A program made the position numbers and the translations under genes. A stretch of DNA of 20,823 bases from positions 1 to 20,823 of IMG/VR virus record IMGVR_UViG_3300032294_000618; one strand, 5' to 3'. Every line of letters begins with the position of its first letter. The first letter of the stretch is position 1. Positions 13,655 to 19,836 of the stretch are shown here, in pieces. The stretch comes from a virus. Below the pieces are notes generated by a model, which saw only the letters and a list, made by a program, of their open reading frames with translations, was not told the origin of the DNA and searched no databases.

Positions 13655-13817
13655 AGAAATTTCAGCAAGGTTTCAGATTACACGCACCTACTATGTAACT
13701 ACTTATGGCTATTCTGAAAATGAATGCTTTGATAACTTAGATCATGTTAAGGAATCAGACTACGAGTTCTCTGACGAACAAGTCGAGTTAATCGAGACTG
13801 ATTATGCTAGCTTTTAA
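13647..13817 (+). CDS. Hypothetical protein, 56 residues
   Basis: The protein begins MSKEISARFQITRTYYVTTY and looks like a small beta-rich domain with an acidic C-terminus. GGAGG (13638-13642) lies 4 nt before the ATG at 13647; a second in-frame ATG at 13644 is too close to it. It overlaps the previous gene by 8 bp and the next by 14 bp. No family is recognised. Confidence 0.6.
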   Translation: MSKEISARFQITRTYYVTTYGYSENECFDNLDHVKESDYEFSDEQVELIETDYASF

Positions 13818-14016
13818 ATGGATTGCTACTTATCTCTGCCTAGCCGGGATTGCACTGACTAGCTTTAATATCTACCCGATGAACATTGTGTTAAGCGGTG
13901 TAGGTAGTGCGATGTGGGCTTGGGCGGGATGGAAGCAACGGGACAATCCGCTTTTGATTGTTGAACTAGTCGCTGTTGTGTTTTATATTTCAGGAATGAT
14001 TTCGTGGATGATGTAA
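13804..14016 (+). CDS. Small membrane protein, 70 residues
   Basis: Two or three hydrophobic segments (about residues 5-20, 26-43 and 50-68) make it an integral membrane protein. The sequence (LAGIALTSFNIYPMNI and AWAGWKQRDNPLL) recalls the DUF6552-type small proteins found in phages of aquatic bacteria (from memory). It overlaps the upstream gene by 14 bp and the downstream gene by 13 bp. It might be considered for a holin, but sits in the replication region, and the family's function is unknown. Confidence 0.65.
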   Translation: MLAFKWIATYLCLAGIALTSFNIYPMNIVLSGVGSAMWAWAGWKQRDNPLLIVELVAVVFYISGMISWMM

Positions 14017-14330
14017 GCAAAAGAGTATTTGATTTAGCACGAGGATGTATTGATGAATTAGAGAAGCAAAAGCAATACATTCAATTATTAGAAGAGTATA
14101 TCGAGGAGTTGGAAAATGGTGTGGAAGTGTCCACCGCTAAACCTGTTCAATTGGAACAACCTATGGAAATGGAGGAATCAAATGACGACTTGGACAACGG
14201 AAGACCGAGTGCAGTGCGTCGAAGACCTGCAAAAGCAAATCAAGGAACTACAAGACCAGAATGTGAAACTGAATGTAGAACTGACAATGGCGATAGCGGA
14301 GCTGGAAGCGATGCGGCATCAACTGATTAG
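14004..14330 (+). CDS. Coiled-coil protein with overprinted C-terminus, 108 residues
   Basis: The GTG start at 14004 has AGGAA 7 nt upstream. Residues 1-40 form a clear coiled coil (DLARGCIDELEKQ, YIQLLEEYIEELE). From residue 60 on, the frame is shared with the gene at 14182 in another frame and becomes a low-complexity Arg/Ser/Gly/Asp-rich tail, more like a shadow than a designed sequence. The real product may still include this tail, since no earlier stop exists. A frameshift joining this and the next coiled-coil gene is an alternative. Function unknown. Confidence 0.5.
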   Translation: MDDVSKRVFDLARGCIDELEKQKQYIQLLEEYIEELENGVEVSTAKPVQLEQPMEMEESNDDLDNGRPSAVRRRPAKANQGTTRPECETECRTDNGDSGAGSDAASTD

Positions 14331-14352
14331 TGCAGAACGAGGAAGACACTAA
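14182..14352 (+). CDS. Small coiled-coil protein, 56 residues
   Basis: The protein begins MTTWTTEDRVQCVEDLQKQI and is almost wholly a heptad coiled coil (DLQKQIKELQDQN, AIAELEAMRHQL). GGAGG lies 7 nt before the ATG at 14182, so the start is well supported. The gene overlaps the preceding one by 149 bp in the +1 frame, and its TAA overlaps the next ATG as TAATG. Small coiled-coil proteins resembling phage lysis or replication accessories exist, but no function is clear. Confidence 0.65.
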   Translation: MTTWTTEDRVQCVEDLQKQIKELQDQNVKLNVELTMAIAELEAMRHQLISAERGRH

Positions 14353-15005
14353 TGGCTCATCCTGATCAACTTTTTGGAGATACAACTTATGCTCAACACG
14401 GTGATGATCTTGTTATTAGGGCTATCTTTCACAACCTTGGTATTGGTTGTCCTTCATATCTTGACCTCGGAGCGCATCATCCTGAGAACATTAGTAATAC
14501 TAAACTCTTGTATGATAATGGTTCTCGTGGTATTAATGTGGAAGCAAATCCAAATCTGTACAAACTGTTCTTAGAGCAGAGACCACAAGATATTAACCTT
14601 AATGTTGGTGTGGGTATTGAGTCCGGATTTCACGATTTTTACATGATTGATGGCGAATCAGGGCGAAATAGCTTCGTAAAAGAGGTTGCCGAAGGCTTTG
14701 TGATGGATTATCCGGAGTTTGCTATTCGCAATGTTATGAAGCTGCCGATCTTCACAGTCGAGCAGATTCTACATCACAGACCAATACCGGACTTCCTGAC
14801 GATTGATATTGAGGGCATGGACTTTGCGGTTCTTAGCAGTATCGACTACCGCCGTTATCCGTTCAAGGTGATCTGTGTCGAGGTACAACCTTACAGCGAG
14901 GAGGATATTCGAGCATTGATGCACAATGTCGGTTATTATTCTATAATTAAATGCGGTTCTAATTTAATATTTGTTGACAAAAACCTAGCACATAAAGTAA
15001 GATAA
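14352..15005 (+). CDS. FkbM-family SAM-dependent methyltransferase, 217 residues
   Basis: The Rossmann-type core shows the SAM-binding YLDLGAHHP at residues 36-44, an acidic ribose-binding E64 in VEANP, and LTIDIEGMD near 149-157, all typical of the FkbM class (Methyltransf_21). Members methylate sugars, small molecules or other acceptors at hydroxyl groups; the substrate cannot be read from sequence. In phages these genes are thought to be auxiliary, for example modifying surface glycans. It is packed tightly between a coiled-coil gene (TAATG overlap) and the DNA polymerase, so it is expressed with replication genes. A nucleotide- or DNA-modifying role is possible but unproven. Confidence 0.85.
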   Translation: MAHPDQLFGDTTYAQHGDDLVIRAIFHNLGIGCPSYLDLGAHHPENISNTKLLYDNGSRGINVEANPNLYKLFLEQRPQDINLNVGVGIESGFHDFYMIDGESGRNSFVKEVAEGFVMDYPEFAIRNVMKLPIFTVEQILHHRPIPDFLTIDIEGMDFAVLSSIDYRRYPFKVICVEVQPYSEEDIRALMHNVGYYSIIKCGSNLIFVDKNLAHKVR

Positions 15006-15009
15006 TTAT

Positions 15010-16668
15010 ATGCGACTATTATTGGACATCGAAACCACATTAGATCATAGTAAGATTTGGTGCGTTGTTACAAAGGATTTAGATACACAAGAGGTAAAAA
15101 TATGGAAAGAAGCAAAAGACCTGTCGGAATACATAAAGGACGCAAGTTTGATAGTGGCTCACAATGGGATCGCATTCGATTTCTACTTACTGAACAAGTT
15201 GTGGAAATGTCAGATCAAATTGAAGAGAGTAAGAGATACACTCGTTCTAAGCCGATTACTAAATCCAAGTCTCGAAGGCGGACACAGTCTAGCAAACCTA
15301 GGGAAATTGCTGGGAGTACAGAAGAGTGAGTTTACTGATTTTGATTTACAGACGCAATCGTTGGATGAGATGGTGCAGTATTGTAAGCAAGATGTGGAAG
15401 TACTACACAGGATTTACAACTACCTTGAAGCTGAATTAAAGCGACAAGAATTTTCAACACAATCACAGGAGTTAGAGCATGACATACAAGCAATCATCGC
15501 AATCCAAGAGCGAAACGGTTTCAAGTTCAATGAACCAGTTGCTATGCAATTACTGGCTGAACTTAAAGCTAAGTTGGACGCTATTACAGTTGAAATGCAG
15601 AGCATTTTTCCTCCCCGAATCACTTCTGGTCGTACCCACAAAAAAACAGGCAAGCCCCTCAAAGACATCATCGAGCCGTTCAACCCCGGTAGCCGCCAGC
15701 AAATCGCAGAAAGGCTCATTGAGAAAGGTTGGAAGCCAGAAAAGTTCACCGAAAAAGGCAGCGTCATCGTCGACGAAACCACGCTCGAAGGTCTCGACTT
15801 CCCCGAAGCGAAAGCAATCGCCGAATACTTGATGTTACAAAAGCGTATTGCACAGATTGAGAGCTGGATTGAACACATTCAGCCTGACGGTCGTGTGCAT
15901 GGCAAAGTGATCACCAATGGGGCTGTGACAGGACGCATGACGCATCATAGTCCTAACATGGCACAAGTGCCTAACACTGGCGCTATTTACGGTGCAGAAT
16001 GTAGAAATCTTTGGACAGTTGAGAAAGGATGTAAGTTAGTCGGTATCGATGCAAGCGGTTTAGAGTTGCGGATGCTGGCTCACTACATGAATGATAATGC
16101 GTATACCAATGAAGTTGTATCGGGCGACATACACACAGCCAATCAAACAGCAGCAGGATTGGAGACGAGGAACCAAGCTAAAACTTTTATCTATGCTTTC
16201 CTCTATGGTGCAGGAGCTGCCAAGATCGGGAAAATTGTTGGAGGCTCAGCGAAAGAGGGACAAAAGCTCATTACTAATTTTCTACGCAACACGCCGAAGC
16301 TCGAAAGGCTTAGAGACAAAGTGGCTAAAGCGTATGCTGCGAGGGGAGTCCTTCTCGGTCTCGACGGTCGTAAACTACTCGTTCGGTCGGAGCATTCGGC
16401 GCTCAACACGCTACTGCAAGGCGCTGGTGCGATAGCCATGAAGAAAGCATTGATATTGCTACAAAAAGACTTGACAAATCGTAAAATACCATTTAAATTA
16501 GTGGCTAATGTTCACGATGAATGGCAAGTTGAAGTTCCTGAGCAATATGCAGAAGAAGTAGGTCAGTCTGGTGTTCGTGCAATACAGAATGCTGGATTGG
16601 AATTTAAAATGAATTGCCCTTTAACAGGCGAATATAAGATAGGTGATACATGGAAAGAGACGCACTAA
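15010..16668 (+). CDS. Family A DNA polymerase with 3'-5' exonuclease, T7-type, 552 residues
   Basis: The replicative polymerase has an N-terminal DEDD exonuclease with D6-x-E8 (LDIETT), D57 in HNGIAFD, and D128 in YCKQD. Polymerase motif A is GIDASGLE with D347; motif B runs R387 to K391, Y395 and Y399-G400 (RNQAKTFIYAFLYG, nearly identical to T7 gp5); motif C is HDE at 502-504. It is shorter than T7 gp5 (704), with no obvious thioredoxin-binding insertion, so processivity must come from elsewhere. Residues about 200-275 are encoded by DNA richer in C-ending codons than their flanks. The start at 15010 has only a weak AAGATAA signal. It overlaps the next gene by 19 bp. Confidence 0.95.
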   Translation: MRLLLDIETTLDHSKIWCVVTKDLDTQEVKIWKEAKDLSEYIKDASLIVAHNGIAFDFYLLNKLWKCQIKLKRVRDTLVLSRLLNPSLEGGHSLANLGKLLGVQKSEFTDFDLQTQSLDEMVQYCKQDVEVLHRIYNYLEAELKRQEFSTQSQELEHDIQAIIAIQERNGFKFNEPVAMQLLAELKAKLDAITVEMQSIFPPRITSGRTHKKTGKPLKDIIEPFNPGSRQQIAERLIEKGWKPEKFTEKGSVIVDETTLEGLDFPEAKAIAEYLMLQKRIAQIESWIEHIQPDGRVHGKVITNGAVTGRMTHHSPNMAQVPNTGAIYGAECRNLWTVEKGCKLVGIDASGLELRMLAHYMNDNAYTNEVVSGDIHTANQTAAGLETRNQAKTFIYAFLYGAGAAKIGKIVGGSAKEGQKLITNFLRNTPKLERLRDKVAKAYAARGVLLGLDGRKLLVRSEHSALNTLLQGAGAIAMKKALILLQKDLTNRKIPFKLVANVHDEWQVEVPEQYAEEVGQSGVRAIQNAGLEFKMNCPLTGEYKIGDTWKETH

Positions 16669-16850
16669 AAGATAAAGAAGTTGAGGGCGAAATCATTATT
16701 ACCTTGTACGCTGATCGCACCTTTTCTATCGGAACCTCGGTTGATTTGGAAACAACGCTAGACTGCTTGATTGCAGCCGCAGATGGCATTGTTGAAGAAA
16801 CAATGGATGGGATCGATGAAATGAAGTCCTTCTCCGGAAGGCATCACTAA
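16650..16850 (+). CDS. Acidic hypothetical protein, 66 residues
   Basis: The protein begins MERDALKDKEVEGEIIITLY. Two beta strands (GEIIITLYADRTFSIG) precede an acidic helix (LDCLIAAADGIVEETMDGIDEM). AGGTG lies upstream of the ATG, inside the end of the polymerase gene. It sits between polymerase and SSB, suggesting a replication accessory, but no family is recognised. Confidence 0.6.
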   Translation: MERDALKDKEVEGEIIITLYADRTFSIGTSVDLETTLDCLIAAADGIVEETMDGIDEMKSFSGRHH

Positions 16851-16887
16851 GCTGTATTTATTAACCGCAGTATAACAAGGAGTTATT

Positions 16888-17307
16888 ATGGCAAATATTG
16901 AAAAGCCAATTAAAGTAGAAGCAGAAGTTCAATGGGCGTTCTTCAACAAGAAGAATGAGATGTCAGGTAAGTTTCAAGTGGACTTGACAAACCTTAGCGA
17001 CAATGCCGTTAAAGCACTGCAGGATGCAGGACTTGAGCCACGCAATCGTGAAGACAAGCCTGAGAAAGGCTGGTTCATTACCGCCAAGAGTAATTACGAG
17101 ATTAAGCCTGTCGACAAGAACGGCACTGAGATTACTGAGATTGTCGGTAATGGTTCAAAAGCAGTTGCATTGATTAAGCCGTATGAGTGGAGCTGGAAAA
17201 ACAAGAAAGGCGTTTCTCCTTCCTTGGTCAAAATCATCATTAACGATCTCAAGGTGTATAACAACACTGAAGAGAACGAAATTGAAGAGGATGACATTCC
17301 ATTATGA
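16888..17307 (+). CDS. Single-stranded DNA-binding protein, 139 residues
   Basis: The sequence fits an OB-fold ssDNA-binding protein: several beta strands rich in aromatics and Lys (VQWAFFNKKNEMSGKF, GWFITAKSNYEIKP, PYEWSWKNKKGV) and a long acidic C-terminal tail ending EEDDIPL, close to the DDDIPF tip of E. coli SSB that recruits partner proteins. AGGAGTTATT precedes the ATG at 16888. It lies after the polymerase and overlaps the 5'-3' exonuclease by ATGA. It probably coats ssDNA at the fork and links polymerase and nuclease. Similarity to T7 gp2.5 is functional; direct homology is uncertain. Confidence 0.8.
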   Translation: MANIEKPIKVEAEVQWAFFNKKNEMSGKFQVDLTNLSDNAVKALQDAGLEPRNREDKPEKGWFITAKSNYEIKPVDKNGTEITEIVGNGSKAVALIKPYEWSWKNKKGVSPSLVKIIINDLKVYNNTEENEIEEDDIPL

Positions 17308-18002
17308 TCGCCTTGGTTGATGCCGATATTCTTGTATATCGCTTCGGGTTCGCATCCGAAGGAGACCCCGCAGAGTTTGCGTTAGCTCGTCTATCCGAAT
17401 TCTTGGATAATCTTGTTTTACAAGACGGTATCACCGAAGCATGGGGCTATCTTACTGGTCGTGATAATTTCCGGAACGACATAGCTAAGACTGCTCCGTA
17501 CAAAGGCAATCGTGTTGCACCGAAGCCGTATCATTTTCAATTGCTTCGGGAATACATGGAAAGAGCTTGGGGATTTGAAGTAATAGATGGTATGGAAGCA
17601 GATGATGCGATTGGTATTGAAGCCTATCGCCATGAGCCAGAAGAGACAATCATTGTCAGCATTGACAAAGACCTCAACATGATTCGTGGTAATCATTACA
17701 ACTTCGTGAAGGAAGAGAAATACTTCGTGACCGAAGAAGAGGCTATCCGTAACTTCTACCTTCAGATCCTTACAGGCGACAAGGTTGACAACATTATTGG
17801 ACTTCAGGGCGTTGGTCCTGTTAAATCCAAGAAGTTGTTAGCAGACTGCAACACCGAATTAGAGATGTACGAAGCTGTATTGAAAGCGTACGATGGCGAC
17901 GAAGCCAGAGTGCTTGAAAATGCCCGTCTCCTTTGGATATTAAGAGAGGAAAAACAAATATGGACACCCCCAGTAAACAGTGTTCTAAATGTACAGAAGT
18001 AA
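17304..18002 (+). CDS. 5'-3' (flap) exonuclease, 232 residues, C-terminus altered by HNH insertion
   Basis: This PIN/FEN-type nuclease removes primers and flaps. Metal-binding acids appear in MIALVDADILVYRF (D6, D8), GMEADDAIG and VSIDKDLNMI; PYKGNR is the typical DNA-contact motif, and the helix-hairpin-helix follows in GDKVDNIIGLQGVGPVKSKK. It is related to T7 gp6 and T4 RNase H. The start overlaps the SSB stop by ATGA. The C-terminus reads LREEKQIWTPPV and then 7 foreign residues; a second copy of the same 3' end (LREEKQVWHPPVK and stop) lies at 18362-18403 after the HNH gene. The native end was probably that second version. Confidence 0.9.
   Translation: MIALVDADILVYRFGFASEGDPAEFALARLSEFLDNLVLQDGITEAWGYLTGRDNFRNDIAKTAPYKGNRVAPKPYHFQLLREYMERAWGFEVIDGMEADDAIGIEAYRHEPEETIIVSIDKDLNMIRGNHYNFVKEEKYFVTEEEAIRNFYLQILTGDKVDNIIGLQGVGPVKSKKLLADCNTELEMYEAVLKAYDGDEARVLENARLLWILREEKQIWTPPVNSVLNVQK
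17940..17977 (+). repeat. 38-bp direct repeat, left copy flanking the HNH insertion
   Basis: Matches 18362-18399 at 31 of 38 positions, starting TTAAGAGAGGA and ending CCAGTAAA. In this copy it encodes the exonuclease C-terminus and supplies the ribosome-binding site and ATG (17960) of the HNH gene. Confidence 0.85.
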
Positions 18003-18403
18003 AACCGCTTAGTAAGTTTAACCCAAAGAAAAACGGAGGTTTTCAGTCGTGGTGTCGTGAATGTAAAAATGAGTCAGGTCGGAATTGGTATCACCGTAGT
18101 GAAGAAAATAAACAAAAACGATCTAAACAAGTTTACGATAGAATTACTGAAAACAAAGATAAAGCAATTGAGTATTTAGGAGGTAAGTGTCAAGACTGTG
18201 GCGGCGTGTATCATCGTAGTGTGTATGATTTTCATCACTTAGATGAGTCGCAAAAAGAATTAGCATTATCTAAAGGACGCTTTTTATCTTGGGATAAATA
18301 TAAAGTTGAATTAGATAAATGTGTGTTATTATGTTCAAATTGTCATCGTATTAGACATCATTTAAGAGAGGAGAAGCAAGTATGGCATCCGCCAGTAAAG
18401 TAA
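17960..18403 (+). CDS. HNH homing-type endonuclease, 147 residues
   Basis: An N-terminal zinc module has C8-x2-C11 and C32-x2-C35. A basic linker (residues 40-70) could contact DNA. The HNH core has C77-x2-C80, the catalytic-type DFHH at 90-93, and C125-x2-C128-H129 (LLCSNCHRIRHH). Such free-standing HNH genes cut phage DNA lacking the insertion and spread by repair copying. The last 13 residues (LREEKQVWHPPVK) are not HNH sequence but a copy of the upstream exonuclease's end. The gene is AT-richer (27% and 32% GC in two rows) than its neighbours, consistent with transfer. AGGA lies 9-10 nt upstream. Confidence 0.88.
   Translation: MDTPSKQCSKCTEVKPLSKFNPKKNGGFQSWCRECKNESGRNWYHRSEENKQKRSKQVYDRITENKDKAIEYLGGKCQDCGGVYHRSVYDFHHLDESQKELALSKGRFLSWDKYKVELDKCVLLCSNCHRIRHHLREEKQVWHPPVK
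18362..18399 (+). repeat. 38-bp direct repeat, right copy flanking the HNH insertion
   Basis: Partner of 17940-17977. It ends the HNH frame, carries the presumed original stop region of the exonuclease (TAA at 18401-18403), and supplies GAGGAG plus the ATG (18382) of the downstream gene. Confidence 0.85.
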
Positions 18404-18810
18404 AGTTACAGGACTGTCCTGTTATTAAGATTACTTGGATTGACGCTCAAGCCGATGCTGGCTGGGACGAACCCAAAGTAGATATTGCACAATGCGTTAC
18501 AGTAGGGTTTCTTGTTGGTGAAACTGAAGATGCAATCTGTGTCGCAGGAACTGTATCTGATCACGAATGCAACAATCGTATCAGCATTCCTAAGTCTTGG
18601 ATTTTGACGCAACAGTTAGAGGAAACAAAAGATGAAGCCGCAGTCAGCAAAAGCAAAAGGACGAAACCTACAAAAGTGGGTCGTGGAACAGCTACAAAAA
18701 AGGTTCCCGCAACTACGCCCCGGAGACCTCGTAAGCACGTCAATGGGAGCCGGCGGGGAAGATGTCAAGCTAAGTCCAGCGGCAAGAGACGCAATACCGT
18801 ATCAGTTTGA
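18382..18810 (+). CDS. Conserved phage protein with basic overprinted tail, 142 residues
   Basis: Residues 1-80 look folded (VIKITWIDAQADAGWDEP, TVGFLVGETEDAICVAG, ISIPKSWI), matching a small phage family I recall of unknown function, which usually ends soon after 'IPKSWI'. Residues beyond 84 share DNA with the nuclease gene at 18632 in another frame, and are very rich in Lys, Arg, Thr and Ser, a possible DNA-binding tail or just shadow. AGGAG lies 8-9 nt before the ATG, inside the right copy of the HNH-flanking repeat. Its first 22 bp overlap the HNH gene. Confidence 0.6.
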   Translation: MASASKVKLQDCPVIKITWIDAQADAGWDEPKVDIAQCVTVGFLVGETEDAICVAGTVSDHECNNRISIPKSWILTQQLEETKDEAAVSKSKRTKPTKVGRGTATKKVPATTPRRPRKHVNGSRRGRCQAKSSGKRRNTVSV

Positions 18811-18970
18811 ATGTAAGAGTCTTGCCAAAGTAGCGGTTTATAATTATTATGAACAAGCAAAGGCACACGGTAGTCATGAACCAGTTGCTGTTGTCAAGCA
18901 AAACGGCAAGAAGCCTTTAGTTGTTGTTGATGCAGAGAAGTTTTTTGATTTAATAGCGAGGAGCAAATGA
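18632..18970 (+). CDS. PD-(D/E)XK nuclease, Holliday-resolvase-like, 112 residues
   Basis: A small single-domain nuclease fold: E19 in a helix (LQKWVVEQL), D44 in GGEDVKLSP, and the E60-x-K62 catalytic pair in FECKS, followed by a Tyr/Ala-rich helix and a strand pair (PVAVVKQNGKKPLVVV). This matches the archaeal Hjc-like and phage resolvase group, which cut branched DNA during recombination and before packaging. GAGGAAAC precedes the ATG at 18632. It overlaps the upstream gene by 179 bp and the next by ATGA. The exact substrate cannot be told. Confidence 0.75.
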   Translation: MKPQSAKAKGRNLQKWVVEQLQKRFPQLRPGDLVSTSMGAGGEDVKLSPAARDAIPYQFECKSLAKVAVYNYYEQAKAHGSHEPVAVVKQNGKKPLVVVDAEKFFDLIARSK

Positions 18971-19161
18971 ACATAATAGAAATGAAGGAGCGCAAAGATG
19001 GAGGCGCTGATCTTCAGATCGACATGACTGAAGAAGAGCGTTGTTTTATGATTGAGTATGGATTTAATGCAATGTTAAGAGCAACGATTGATAAATTTAA
19101 CGAGCAGTTCACACCACCGAAAGGAACTAAGAATGTTAAGTCTACAAGTAAGTCTAAGTGA
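18967..19161 (+). CDS. Hypothetical protein, 64 residues
   Basis: The protein begins MNIIEMKERKDGGADLQIDM, with a beta hairpin followed by a helix (TEEERCFMIEYGFNAMLRATI) and a Lys/Ser-rich tail. The pattern 'dGgadlqiDMteeE--ll-eyGf' recurs in phage proteins of unknown function (from memory). AGGAG precedes the ATG, which overlaps the nuclease stop by ATGA. Its position between nuclease genes suggests a replication or recombination link. Confidence 0.65.
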   Translation: MNIIEMKERKDGGADLQIDMTEEERCFMIEYGFNAMLRATIDKFNEQFTPPKGTKNVKSTSKSK

Positions 19162-19444
19162 TAATAGTGATTCAGTAAGCCGTACAGTTGAGTTCGATGA
19201 AGACCACACATGGTTGGATATTGTCCTAGCTTGTGCTGATGTTGTCTCAGCTAAGTACGGTTATGACATTACTCAAAATATGAAGTTTATTACTGATACA
19301 ACGATTTGGACAGATCGTGGACATGATCATGCTATTCCTAAAGCTGCATGGGAAGCATTCCTAGGTCGTGAAGGTCAAGATCAAGAAAAGTTTGATTTTA
19401 ATGACTTCGATAACGAACTCGAAGAGATGCGGAAGTGGTCATGA
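19133..19444 (+). CDS. Hypothetical protein, 103 residues
   Basis: The protein begins MLSLQVSLSDNSDSVSRTVE and contains FDEDHTWLDIVLACADVVSAKYGYD, then an acidic C-terminal half ending DNELEEMRKWS. The start has AAGGA 7 nt upstream, so the ATG at 19133 is preferred over 19088. It overlaps the previous gene by 29 bp and the HNH gene by ATGA. I recall similar proteins in phages, with no known function. Confidence 0.65.
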   Translation: MLSLQVSLSDNSDSVSRTVEFDEDHTWLDIVLACADVVSAKYGYDITQNMKFITDTTIWTDRGHDHAIPKAAWEAFLGREGQDQEKFDFNDFDNELEEMRKWS

Positions 19445-19836
19445 AAATCTGCAAGACTTGTACGGAACAAAAAGAATTAATAGAATTCTACCCGAACAAT
19501 TTATCTTGCAAAGTCTGTTGTCATTTGAAAGCTCGTGAATGGGCTAAAAATAATCCAGACAAAGTTAAAAATAGCAGACGCAAAACTAAATTAAAACAAA
19601 AATACGGGATAAGCACTGAGGAATATGATAAAATGTGGGACGAACAGAAAGGTCTTTGTTATATTTGCGAAAACCCACATACTCGTCGTTCTTTGAATGT
19701 AGATCATTGTCATTCTACTGGTAAAATCCGTAAACTTTTGTGTGATAAATGTAATATGGTTTTAGGTCTTGTTAATGACTCACCAACACTGCTTTTAAAA
19801 ATGAAAGATTATCTATATGAAAATACTACTTCTTGA
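19441..19836 (+). CDS. Endonuclease VII-like HNH endonuclease, 131 residues
   Basis: An N-terminal zinc module (C4-x2-C7, C23-x2-C26) is followed by a basic linker and a recombination endonuclease VII core: YGISTEEYDKMWDEQ, C73-x2-C76, the catalytic-type VDHCH at 87-91 and LLCDKCN at 99-105. T4 gp49 of this family resolves branched DNA; many shorter copies act as homing-type nucleases. The N-terminal module resembles that of the HNH gene at 17960, and GC is low (30% in the row at 19561), so mobility is likely. It starts on the stop of the preceding gene (ATGA) and ends by a 20-bp overlap with the next, replacing a simple stop/start junction. Confidence 0.85.
   Translation: MKICKTCTEQKELIEFYPNNLSCKVCCHLKAREWAKNNPDKVKNSRRKTKLKQKYGISTEEYDKMWDEQKGLCYICENPHTRRSLNVDHCHSTGKIRKLLCDKCNMVLGLVNDSPTLLLKMKDYLYENTTS

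Noticed and set aside
15479-15832. 117-codon plus-strand frame inside the polymerase gene
   Set aside because: Its Ser/Lys-rich low-complexity product reflects the GC-richer codon patch in another frame.
15420-15878. 152-codon minus-strand frame inside the polymerase gene
   Set aside because: It is antisense to conserved polymerase sequence, Ser/Cys-rich, and would be the only minus-strand gene in the right half.
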